Of a stretch of DNA of 64,000 nucleotides, positions 53,548-61,792 are shown piece by piece; the first letter of the stretch is position 1; every line of letters starts with the position of its first letter. The notes below the pieces were generated by a model. It did not search any database. It was not told the origin of the DNA and saw only the letters and a list, made by a program, of their open reading frames with translations. Where the stretch lies: the NCBI RefSeq assembly GCF_000020485.1, contig NC_011899.1, positions 1,024,501 to 1,088,500 of the forward strand, read 5' to 3'. Origin of the DNA: Halothermothrix orenii H 168. Its GTDB lineage: Bacteria > Bacillota > Halanaerobiia > Halanaerobiales > Halothermotrichaceae. Made by a program: the position numbers and the translations under genes.

Positions 53548-55781
53548 AGAAATATGCCAGGGTTGTTGTTGATATAAAGGCTCCCGGTCTTAACCGTTCG
53601 TATGATTATAAGATACCGGAAGATCTGGAAAATAAAATAAGTATTGGTACTGCCGTAAAAGTACCTTTTGGAAAGCAGATTATAACCGGTTTTATAACCG
53701 GTTTTTCTTCTCAAACGAGGGTTGAATCAGTAAAGATTAAAGAAATTATGAATATAATATCTGAAGAACCCCTTTTTGATAAAAGTATGTTAAAATTATT
53801 TGCATGGGTAGCTTCTTATTATAAAACATATTTGATAAATGTAATTAAAATAGCAATTCCCACCGGTCTTGTTTCTGGAAAGGTCGGCAAAATTAAAAAA
53901 AGATATGTTAAATTGTTACTTGCTGAAGAGGAAGCCAGGCGGGTTATTGAAAAAATAAATACCAGGGCTCCCAAGCAGGCCCTGGTTGTGAAGGTATTAA
54001 TGGAAAACGATAATATTGATTATACTGTAAGTAAACTGGCTGAAACAGCCGGAACCTCTCCCGGTACTGTCTACAGGCTCATAGAAAAGGGCTATTTAGG
54101 GTATGTTAAAAAAGTTAAAATAAGAAGACCTGATTTGGGAGAAAAAGAAGATGTTAAGCCGGTTAAACTTACTCCGGTTCAAAAGCAGGTCATTGAGAAA
54201 ATTGAAGACAGTATAGAAAAGGGAGTCCCAGATACTTTTTTACTACACGGGGTTACTGGAAGCGGTAAGACCGAGGTTTACATTAATACTGCATCCAGGG
54301 CAGTAGAACAGGGTAAAGGTGTTATCATTCTGGTTCCAGAAATATCCCTTACTCCTTTAATGGTCAGGCGTTTTTATAACAAATTTGGGGAACAGGTAGC
54401 TGTAATGCACAGTAACCTCTCACTGGGAGAAAGGTATGATGAATGGCGTCGTCTAAAAGAAGGAAAGGCTAAAATAGTTATCGGGGCCAGATCAGCTGTA
54501 TTTTCCCCGGTCAGGAATCTGGGATTAATTGTTATTGATGAAGAACATGAAAATTCTTATAAACAGGGAGAAAATCCATATTACCATGCCCGTGAAGTAG
54601 CTGTTATGAGGGGTAAACTGGAAAATGCTTCAGTGGTATTGGGGTCTGCAACTCCATCACTTGAAAGTTATTACCGGGCCCGGAAGGGATTTTATAAATA
54701 TTTGTCGCTACCAGAAAGGATAAATCAGGAAAGACTCCCACCGGTTGAAATTATAGACATGAGAGATGAATTGAGACAGGGTAATACCAGTATTTTTAGT
54801 AGATCACTGCGGGATGCAATTAACAAAGCCTTATCAAATAAGGAGCAGGTGATTATTTTTTTAAATAGAAGGGGTTATGCTAATTTTGTACTTTGCCGGG
54901 AATGTGGCCATGTTATAAAGTGCAATAATTGTGATATTTCTCTTACCTACCACGCTGACGAAGACCTGTTAAGATGTCATTATTGTGATTATACCAGGGG
55001 TAAACCTGATAAATGTCCCCTGTGTGGTAGTAAATTAATTAAAGAGTTTGGAATAGGTACGGAAAAACTCCAGAATGAACTGGCTAATGAATTTGTCGGG
55101 GCGCGAGTTGATAGACTTGATGTGGATACAACAACGAGAAAGGGTTCCCATCACAGGATATTAAAGAGATTTGAGGATGGGAAAACTGATATTCTGGTAG
55201 GGACACAGATGGTGGCAAAAGGGCATGATTATCCTAATGTGTCAGTGGTTGGTGTAATTTCTGCAGATACAATCCTCAATTTACCTGATTTTCGTTCTTC
55301 TGAAAGAACCTTTCAACTTTTAACCCAGGTAGCCGGAAGGACAGGGCGGGGTTCTAAACAGGGACGGGTTATTATTCAGACCTATAACCCTGACCATTAT
55401 AGTATTAAATCGTCTAGTCATCACAATTTTAGAGAATTTTATCGTCATGAGATTAGGTTAAGACATGCATTAAATTATCCTCCCTTTTCTCTGTTAGTAA
55501 ATATAATCATAAGTGGGTTAAAGGAGAAAATTGTAGTCAAGAAAGCTCAAAAATTATATAATTTTTTAATGCAGTATAACCAGCAAATAAATGAAATGCT
55601 CGGGCCTGCTCCGGCCCCTGTTTATAGATTACGAAAAAAATACAGGTGGCAGATAATTCTTAAATTTAAAAGCTATAAAAAGAGGAATCACGTTTTGTCT
55701 GAATTACAGAAATCTTTCTTACCTGACCAGGGTAGGAATGTCAACATTATTATTGATGTTGATCCTGTTAAAATGATATAA
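53544..55781 (+). CDS. priA: Primosomal replication restart helicase PriA
   Basis: 745 residues. N-terminal 3'-end-binding domain (residues 1-110), winged helix (about 140-190), helicase core with Walker A LHGVTGSGKTEVYI and Walker B VIDEEHENSYKQG, and an inserted zinc region with Cys pairs (LCRECGHVIKCNNCDISL, LRCHYCD, DKCPLCGS). GTQMVAKGHDYPNV and QVAGRTGRG are helicase motifs V and VI. Reloads the replisome at stalled forks. The ATG overlaps the previous stop. In Bacillus it directly follows coaBC. Confidence 0.97.
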   Translation: MKKYARVVVDIKAPGLNRSYDYKIPEDLENKISIGTAVKVPFGKQIITGFITGFSSQTRVESVKIKEIMNIISEEPLFDKSMLKLFAWVASYYKTYLINVIKIAIPTGLVSGKVGKIKKRYVKLLLAEEEARRVIEKINTRAPKQALVVKVLMENDNIDYTVSKLAETAGTSPGTVYRLIEKGYLGYVKKVKIRRPDLGEKEDVKPVKLTPVQKQVIEKIEDSIEKGVPDTFLLHGVTGSGKTEVYINTASRAVEQGKGVIILVPEISLTPLMVRRFYNKFGEQVAVMHSNLSLGERYDEWRRLKEGKAKIVIGARSAVFSPVRNLGLIVIDEEHENSYKQGENPYYHAREVAVMRGKLENASVVLGSATPSLESYYRARKGFYKYLSLPERINQERLPPVEIIDMRDELRQGNTSIFSRSLRDAINKALSNKEQVIIFLNRRGYANFVLCRECGHVIKCNNCDISLTYHADEDLLRCHYCDYTRGKPDKCPLCGSKLIKEFGIGTEKLQNELANEFVGARVDRLDVDTTTRKGSHHRILKRFEDGKTDILVGTQMVAKGHDYPNVSVVGVISADTILNLPDFRSSERTFQLLTQVAGRTGRGSKQGRVIIQTYNPDHYSIKSSSHHNFREFYRHEIRLRHALNYPPFSLLVNIIISGLKEKIVVKKAQKLYNFLMQYNQQINEMLGPAPAPVYRLRKKYRWQIILKFKSYKKRNHVLSELQKSFLPDQGRNVNIIIDVDPVKMI

Positions 55782-55802
55782 TTTGTTAGGGAGGTGGCGT
55801 TA

Positions 55803-56267
55803 GTGCCAGTTTTACAGATTAGAAAAATAGGTGATCCTGTTTTAAGAAGTAAAGCTAAGCCTGTTACAGAAATAACAAAAAAGACTCTTAGTTTAATAGA
55901 TAATATGGTTGAAACCATGTACCAGGCCGAAGGGGTTGGTCTGGCTGCCCCCCAGGTTGGGGTTTCAAAGAGAATTATTGTTGTGGATACCGGGGAAGGT
56001 CAGGGCCTGATTGAACTTATTAACCCTGAAATTATAGAAACCGAGGGCAAAGATATTATGGAAGAAGGTTGTCTGAGTGTACCAGGACAGACTGGAAAAG
56101 TTATACGTGCCAGCAAAGTTACGGTTAAGGGTTTGAACCGGGGCGGGAAAGAAGTCAGGATCAGGGCTGAAGGTTTTCTTGCCAGGGCCTTTCAGCATGA
56201 AATTGATCATCTAAACGGAATTTTATTTATTGATAAAGTGGTCAGGATTGGAGAAGAAATGATTTAA
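55803..56267 (+). CDS. def: Peptide deformylase
   Basis: 154 residues from GTG 55803, with GGGAGG (55789-55794) eight bases upstream; an earlier GTG lies inside that site. Removes the formyl group from nascent chains. All three motifs present: [18 protein letters not shown] with metal ligand C90, and QHEIDHLNG with H132, E133 and H136. Stands 15 bases before fmt, the enzyme that adds the formyl group. Confidence 0.98.
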   Translation: MPVLQIRKIGDPVLRSKAKPVTEITKKTLSLIDNMVETMYQAEGVGLAAPQVGVSKRIIVVDTGEGQGLIELINPEIIETEGKDIMEEGCLSVPGQTGKVIRASKVTVKGLNRGGKEVRIRAEGFLARAFQHEIDHLNGILFIDKVVRIGEEMI

Positions 56268-56282
56268 GAAGGTGGTATTGGC

Positions 56283-57233
56283 ATGAATATAGTGTTTATG
56301 GGAAGTCCTGATTTTGCAGTACCCGGTCTTGAGAAATTGTATAATGAGCCCGGTATAACAATAAAGGCTGTGGTCACCCAGCCTGATCGAAAAAAAGGGA
56401 GGGGCCATAAGCTAAGGCCTACTCCGGTAAAACAGATGGCTCATAAACTGGGATTAAAGGTGCTTCAGACTGACAATATAAACCGGGAAGAATTTATTAC
56501 TAATTTAAGGGATTTAAGTCCAGAAGCTATTGTAGTTGTTGCCTTTGGACAGAAGTTGGGTAAAAAGGTTCTTGAATTACCATCTTACGGGTGTATAAAC
56601 TTACATGCCTCTTTGCTTCCCAGATACCGGGGAGCCAGTCCGATACATCGGGCTATAATAAATGGTGATAAGGTTACTGGGGTTACTACCATGTATATGG
56701 ATGAGGGCTGGGATACAGGAGATATTATATATAAAAAAGAAGTCAAAATAAACAGAGAAGATACAGCAGGTACCCTTCATGATAAACTGGCCAGTATCGG
56801 TGGGGATTTACTGGTAAAAACCCTTAATGATATTGAAAAGGGTGTTGCTCCCAGGGAAAAACAGAGTGAAGATAAAGCCAGCTATGCTTATAAAATTGAC
56901 AGAAAAATCGGGGAACTGGACTGGTCCAGAAGTAGTGAGGATATATTTAATCTGGTCAGGGGGGTAAATCCCTGGCCCGGTGCCTATACCACCTGGAAGG
57001 GTAAGTTGCTTAAAATCTGGTGGGTTGAACCCCTGAAGTTAACAGTGACTGAGAATGATAAAAAGATGGAAGCAGGGGAAGTAATTACAGCCAGTCAGGA
57101 GGATGGTATAATTGTGAAAACCGGGGATGATGCTGTAAAAATTATTGAATTACAGCTGGCTGGAAGAAAAAAAATTACTGCTGACAAATTTGTTTTAGGT
57201 TATAATATAAAAGAAGGAGATAAACTTGGCTAA
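56283..57233 (+). CDS. fmt: Methionyl-tRNA formyltransferase
   Basis: 316 residues. Formylates the initiator Met-tRNA using 10-formyltetrahydrofolate. MNIVFMGSPDFAVPGLEKL at the start, NLHASLLPRYRGASPIHRAI near residue 109 (the SLLP folate motif with catalytic Asn and His), TTMYMDEGWDTGDII (catalytic Asp), and the C-terminal OB-like domain with VNPWPGAYT. ATG preceded by AAGGTGG. Adjacent to def as in most bacteria. Confidence 0.97.
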   Translation: MNIVFMGSPDFAVPGLEKLYNEPGITIKAVVTQPDRKKGRGHKLRPTPVKQMAHKLGLKVLQTDNINREEFITNLRDLSPEAIVVVAFGQKLGKKVLELPSYGCINLHASLLPRYRGASPIHRAIINGDKVTGVTTMYMDEGWDTGDIIYKKEVKINREDTAGTLHDKLASIGGDLLVKTLNDIEKGVAPREKQSEDKASYAYKIDRKIGELDWSRSSEDIFNLVRGVNPWPGAYTTWKGKLLKIWWVEPLKLTVTENDKKMEAGEVITASQEDGIIVKTGDDAVKIIELQLAGRKKITADKFVLGYNIKEGDKLG

Positions 57234-57247
57234 AGGAGGTATGTTTT

Positions 57248-57940
57248 ATGTATATGCCCTTTTTCTATGATCCGACTGCCATTCTTTTGATACCGGCTAT
57301 TATTATTGCCATCTATGCTCAGGTTAAGGTTAAATCTACTTTTAATAAATTTAACAAAATCAGGTCACAGAGTGGTTATTCCGGGGCTGAAATTGCCAGG
57401 AAAATACTTATAAGTAGTGGGATAGATGATGTTTCTGTTAACCAGATTCAGGGTCATTTAACAGACCATTATGACCCCAGAAAAAAAGTCCTGAACTTAT
57501 CACCTGAAGTTTATTCAGGTAGATCACTGGCAGCCCTGGGGGTTGCTGCCCACGAGGCAGGTCATGCTATACAGGACGCCAGGGACTATAAACCCATGAG
57601 AATAAGGGCGAGTCTGGTTCCTGCTGCCAGTATTGGTTCCAGCTGGGGCTTACCGCTGGCTGTATTCGGGTTTTTTATGCAGTCAAGATTTATGATTGGA
57701 CTGGGTCTTATAGTATTTACAGCAGCAGTCCTGTTTCATATTGTTACTTTGCCGGTTGAATTTAATGCCAGCAACAGGGCTATTCAGATTCTTAACAGGG
57801 GTTTTTTGAGTAAAGAAGAATTGAATGGTGCCAAAAAAGTTCTGAGAGCAGCGGCATTTACCTATGTTGCAGCGACGCTTGTAGCTATTATAAACCTTTT
57901 AAGAATATTAATATTATTTGGTATGGGCAGGGATGAGTAA
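57248..57940 (+). CDS. YugP-type membrane zinc metallopeptidase
   Basis: 230 residues; AAAGGAGG (57233-57240) sits seven bases before the ATG. N-terminal membrane helix (FYDPTAILLIPAIIIAIYAQ) followed by KVKSTFNKFNKIRSQSG, zinc motif HEAGHAIQ near residue 99 (His, Glu, His), and two or three C-terminal helices. LPVEFNASNRA near residue 170 is the conserved segment with the candidate third ligand. The family (neutral zinc metallopeptidase, YugP in B. subtilis) has no firm substrate. It is inserted between fmt and rsmB, as in several clostridial genomes. Confidence 0.9.
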   Translation: MYMPFFYDPTAILLIPAIIIAIYAQVKVKSTFNKFNKIRSQSGYSGAEIARKILISSGIDDVSVNQIQGHLTDHYDPRKKVLNLSPEVYSGRSLAALGVAAHEAGHAIQDARDYKPMRIRASLVPAASIGSSWGLPLAVFGFFMQSRFMIGLGLIVFTAAVLFHIVTLPVEFNASNRAIQILNRGFLSKEELNGAKKVLRAAAFTYVAATLVAIINLLRILILFGMGRDE

Positions 57941-57943
57941 TAG

Positions 57944-58609
57944 ATGCCGTTATTAACAATATTTTTTCTATTTCTCATTATATTCATGGCTCCATACTTA
58001 ATTTTACCATTATTCCTTTTTATAGGCCTGCTCTTGCTTTTAATTCCCTTTAAATTTACTCTGGATTCTATTTTTAATCTGATCACAGTTCCTGTACAGC
58101 TTTATCATATCGCTACCAATCCTGTATTACGAAAAAATCACGGGCTGGAACATGCTACAGTTAATGTCCTCGAGAGGGAATTTGGTTATAAAAACCTGGC
58201 TGGTTATGCCGAAAATTCAGGTTTTTATATTATTGGGGCTGATAATGTACACCTGGTAGAAGAAGCTGCCCGTCGTGGCCTACGGTTAATGAGGTCTGGT
58301 TACAGTGATTTAGCTATTCATCGCAGGTGTGGGACCAGTTTAACGGTAGCTAATTTTGTATCAGCGGTTATTTTCCTGTTACTTCTGTTTTACACTGGAT
58401 ATTTTAGTCTCTTTTATATAATTATGGCCATTATTATAGCCAATATTGTAGCTAAACCGTTGGGTATGTTTGTCCAGCAATACTTTACAACTACATCAGA
58501 TGTAGGGGATATACAGATAGTCAGGGCAGAGTATGTTAATATGGATAATTTCTGGAACCAGCCCGTTAAAATATTTGTCCATACCCGACAGATACCGTAT
58601 ATTAATTAA
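57944..58609 (+). CDS. DUF6391-like membrane protein
   Basis: 221 residues, starting three bases after the preceding stop. Two hydrophobic stretches at about residues 3-40, a central soluble part with NHGLEHATVNVLEREFGYKNLAGYAENSGFYI... features (HGLEHA, with His and Glu that could bind a metal), a Ser/Gly-rich loop, and a C-terminal membrane pair (about 135-175). The function is not established. Its tight spacing with the zinc peptidase suggests a joint envelope role; this is inference. Confidence 0.8.
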   Translation: MPLLTIFFLFLIIFMAPYLILPLFLFIGLLLLLIPFKFTLDSIFNLITVPVQLYHIATNPVLRKNHGLEHATVNVLEREFGYKNLAGYAENSGFYIIGADNVHLVEEAARRGLRLMRSGYSDLAIHRRCGTSLTVANFVSAVIFLLLLFYTGYFSLFYIIMAIIIANIVAKPLGMFVQQYFTTTSDVGDIQIVRAEYVNMDNFWNQPVKIFVHTRQIPYIN

Positions 58610-58656
58610 ATTTTTAGTTTATAAATATAATAAGGGTTATGTTAGGAGATATTTTT

Positions 58657-59979
58657 ATGTCAATATCAAGAAAAGTAGCAATTAAGGTATTAATTGAGAT
58701 TGATAAAGGGGCATATTCAAATTTAGTTTTGAATAAAGAATTAAATAAGGTTTCAGATAAAAGAGATAGGGCCTTTATTACAGAATTAGTATATGGAGTT
58801 TTAAGACAAAAAAAACGACTGGATTATATGCTATCCTGTTTTTCAAAACGCCCCCTGAGAAAAATGGATAATGAAGTATTATCAGCTTTAAGGGTCGCGC
58901 TGTACCAGATCGAATACACCGATAGTGTACCAGCCCGGGCTGCAGTTTATGAAACAGTTGAAGCCCTCAAGTCTTTTACCGGACATGGTGCTGTTAAATT
59001 TACAAATGGGGTTTTGAGGTCTTATCTCAGGAATAAAGATAAAATAATCTTTCCTGACCGGAATCAAAACCCGGTAAACTTTTTAGCAAACTATTATTCT
59101 TATCCAGAATGGATAATTAAAGAATGGATTAATAAATACGGGTTTAAAGATACAGAAAGGTTATGCCAGTATCTGAATGATTCACCACCGGTTACGGTAC
59201 GGTACAATCGGTTACAGGTAGATCAAAAACGTTTTCTTGAAGTTTTTAAAAAATATAATATAGAGGTTGAAAGTACTACTGTTCCTGATTGTTATGTTGT
59301 TAACAATTTTAATACTATTAAAGACCTGCCTTTATTTAAGGATGGAGGTTTTATAGTCCAGGGGCCTGCTGCAACCCTGGCAGGTTTTGTTTTGGGCCCG
59401 GACCCCGGGAACAGGGTACTGGATATGTCTGCAGGCCCGGGTGGAAAGACAACCCATCTGGCAGAGTTAATGAATAATCGGGGAGAGATTATAGCCCTTG
59501 ATATATATGAACATAAGTTAAAGTTAATCGAGGAAAACTGTAACAGACTCGGTGTTAATATTGTAAAGACAATAAAGGTTGATGGTCGTGATTACACCAG
59601 TCAAGAAAAATTTGATATGGTTTTAGTGGATGCCCCCTGTACCGGCCTTGGGCTTGTTGCCCATAAACCAGAAATAAAGTGGAATAGAACAGAGAATGAT
59701 GTAAAAAAACTTCAGGAAATACAGAAGAGTCTTTTGCATAATGCTTTATCTCTGGTCAGGGATGGGGGATTTGTACTGTACAGTACATGTACTCTTACCC
59801 GTGCTGAAAATGAAGAAGTTGTTAATCAGGTATTACAGCAGACTGATTTTGTAGTATCCCCTGTTAATATGGAAAAAAGGCTGTCTGAAATAGGGTTTTC
59901 AGGTAAATTTAAAATAACCCCGGAGGGTTACCTGGAGTTCTTCCCCCCTGAAAGTAAGACCGAAGGTTTTTATGGCTAA
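58657..59979 (+). CDS. rsmB: 16S rRNA m5C967 methyltransferase
   Basis: 440 residues from ATG 58657 (AGGAG upstream; an ATG six codons earlier is also possible). N-terminal NusB-like RNA-binding domain (residues 1-130), then an S-adenosylmethionine-dependent methyltransferase domain with DMSAGPGGKTTHLAEL, VDAPCTGLG (one Cys) and STCTLTRAENE (the catalytic Cys). Methylates C967 of 16S rRNA. Located between the membrane-protein pair and rlmN. Confidence 0.97.
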   Translation: MSISRKVAIKVLIEIDKGAYSNLVLNKELNKVSDKRDRAFITELVYGVLRQKKRLDYMLSCFSKRPLRKMDNEVLSALRVALYQIEYTDSVPARAAVYETVEALKSFTGHGAVKFTNGVLRSYLRNKDKIIFPDRNQNPVNFLANYYSYPEWIIKEWINKYGFKDTERLCQYLNDSPPVTVRYNRLQVDQKRFLEVFKKYNIEVESTTVPDCYVVNNFNTIKDLPLFKDGGFIVQGPAATLAGFVLGPDPGNRVLDMSAGPGGKTTHLAELMNNRGEIIALDIYEHKLKLIEENCNRLGVNIVKTIKVDGRDYTSQEKFDMVLVDAPCTGLGLVAHKPEIKWNRTENDVKKLQEIQKSLLHNALSLVRDGGFVLYSTCTLTRAENEEVVNQVLQQTDFVVSPVNMEKRLSEIGFSGKFKITPEGYLEFFPPESKTEGFYG

Positions 59980-60006
59980 ATTACAAAAATATGGAGGAAA
60001 TTATTG

Positions 60007-61056
60007 ATGGAGACAAAAGAGGATTTGAAGTCATTAAGTAGAAAAGAGTTATTAATGTGGTTTGAAAAGAGGGGATATCCTTCATTCAGAGCCAGCCAAT
60101 TGTTTAACTGGATTTACCGTAATGGGGTTGATGAATTCTCCAGGATGAATAATCTGCCTCTGGTCTTAAGGGAGGAGCTGGAGGAAAAAAGTTATCTTAC
60201 TAAATTAAAGATAGTTAATAAAAGCAAAGCAGAAGATGGAACTGTAAAATACCTCTGGGAACTTAAAGATGGGGAAACTATTGAAAGTGTTTTTATACCC
60301 TATGAGGGAAGCCGTAATAGTGTTTGTATTTCGAGTCAGGTTGGTTGTTCACTGGGGTGTAAATTTTGTGCCACCGGACTAACTGGATTAATCAGGAATT
60401 TAACACCCGGGGAGATTGTTGATCAGGTTTTACAGATTCAAAAGGAAATTAGTAATGATAAATACGGGTCCCCCAGGGTATCCAATGTTGTTTTTATGGG
60501 GATGGGGGAACCCCTGGCCAATATGAAATCTGTCCTTAAAGCAATAGAAATCATGAATGATAGTAAGGGCTTAAATATTGGCAAAAGAAAAATTACAGTG
60601 TCGACCTCGGGATTGGTACCCCAGATCAAAGAACTGGCTGATAAAAAATTGCAGATAGTTCTGGCTATATCTTTAAATGCACCCAATAATGCGCTCAGGG
60701 ATAAACTAATGCCTATAAACCGGAAATTTCCCCTGGAAAAGCTCCTTGAAGCTGTCAGATATTATACAGAGGTTACCAATAGACGGGTTACTTTTGAGTA
60801 TGTTTTATTAAAGGGAACAAATGATTCCCCTGAACATGCTTTTCAGCTTGTAAATTTACTGAGTGATATTCATGGCCACGTTAATTTAATACCCTTTAAT
60901 CCTGTTCAGGAAACAGAGTTTAAGAGACCTTCGAAGGAAACTGTTAACAGGTTTAAGGATATACTTATTAATAATGGTGTAGAAACCACGGTCAGGCAGG
61001 AAAGAGGTACCAGGATCGAGGCTGCCTGTGGTCAGTTACGCCGCCTAAATTATTAA
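60007..61056 (+). CDS. rlmN: Dual-specificity 23S rRNA m2A2503 / tRNA m2A37 methyltransferase
   Basis: 349 residues from ATG 60007, with GGAGG eight bases upstream. Radical SAM enzyme: CSLGCKFC near residue 115 binds the 4Fe-4S cluster, FMGMGEPLAN and ISLNAPNN follow, and the C-terminal AACGQL holds the Cys of the methylation cycle. Methylates A2503 of 23S rRNA and A37 of some tRNAs. Lies 13 bases before the phosphatase gene. Confidence 0.98.
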   Translation: METKEDLKSLSRKELLMWFEKRGYPSFRASQLFNWIYRNGVDEFSRMNNLPLVLREELEEKSYLTKLKIVNKSKAEDGTVKYLWELKDGETIESVFIPYEGSRNSVCISSQVGCSLGCKFCATGLTGLIRNLTPGEIVDQVLQIQKEISNDKYGSPRVSNVVFMGMGEPLANMKSVLKAIEIMNDSKGLNIGKRKITVSTSGLVPQIKELADKKLQIVLAISLNAPNNALRDKLMPINRKFPLEKLLEAVRYYTEVTNRRVTFEYVLLKGTNDSPEHAFQLVNLLSDIHGHVNLIPFNPVQETEFKRPSKETVNRFKDILINNGVETTVRQERGTRIEAACGQLRRLNY

Positions 61057-61069
61057 AGGGGTGGTTTTT

Positions 61070-61780
61070 TTGCAGTATTCTGTTTTCAGTGATAAGGGAA
61101 AGGTCAGGGAAAAGAATGAAGATAATTATCTGATAAAATTAAACCCCATCCCGATTCTGGCAGTTGCTGATGGACTGGGAGGTCATAAAGCCGGTGAGGT
61201 AGCCAGTAAAATGGCTATCGATTTTATAAAAGAATACTCCTTTGATCCTGAAGGAGAATTACTTGAGGATCTTTACAGGGGGTTTTGTGAACTTAATAAA
61301 AAAATTATAAATTCAGCCAGAGAAAACACCTCATGTCAGGGAATGGGGACCACCCTCTCTCTGGGAATTATCTGGAATAATATTCTTTATATTGGTCATA
61401 TTGGGGATAGCAGAATTTATTTATTTAGAGAGAATAAGCTAAAACAACTTACTACTGATCATTCCTTAGTAAATGAACTATTACAGGAGAATAAAATTAC
61501 AAAAGAAGAAGCATATAACCATCCCCAGAGTCACATATTAACCCAGGCTCTCGGGACCAGTCCTGACCTTGAGGTAGAAACAAAAAAATTCCGGTTAACT
61601 GAAAAAGATTATTTGTTACTGTGTACCGATGGGTTAACCGATATGGTTCCTCCAGATGATATAAGCAAAGTATTTAGAAATGAGAATGACGTTGATGGTA
61701 TTTCCAGGCAACTGGGAAAACTTGCTTTAAAAAGAGGCGGAGTAGATAATATAACTATTATTGTTTGTAGTATAAGCTAG
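61070..61780 (+). CDS. PP2C-family serine/threonine phosphatase
   Basis: 236 residues from TTG 61070, with AAAGGGGTGG upstream (a GTG nine bases earlier is inside that site). All PP2C motifs: SDKGKVREKNEDNY, VADGLGGHKAGEVAS, MGTTLS, IGHIGDSRIYLF, TDHSLV, LLCTDGLTDMV and GGVDNITIIV; the Asp residues bind Mn2+ or Mg2+. It reverses phosphorylation by the PASTA kinase encoded directly downstream. Equivalent of PrpC/Stp. Confidence 0.95.
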   Translation: MQYSVFSDKGKVREKNEDNYLIKLNPIPILAVADGLGGHKAGEVASKMAIDFIKEYSFDPEGELLEDLYRGFCELNKKIINSARENTSCQGMGTTLSLGIIWNNILYIGHIGDSRIYLFRENKLKQLTTDHSLVNELLQENKITKEEAYNHPQSHILTQALGTSPDLEVETKKFRLTEKDYLLLCTDGLTDMVPPDDISKVFRNENDVDGISRQLGKLALKRGGVDNITIIVCSIS

Positions 61781-61792
61781 GTGGGTGAGATT

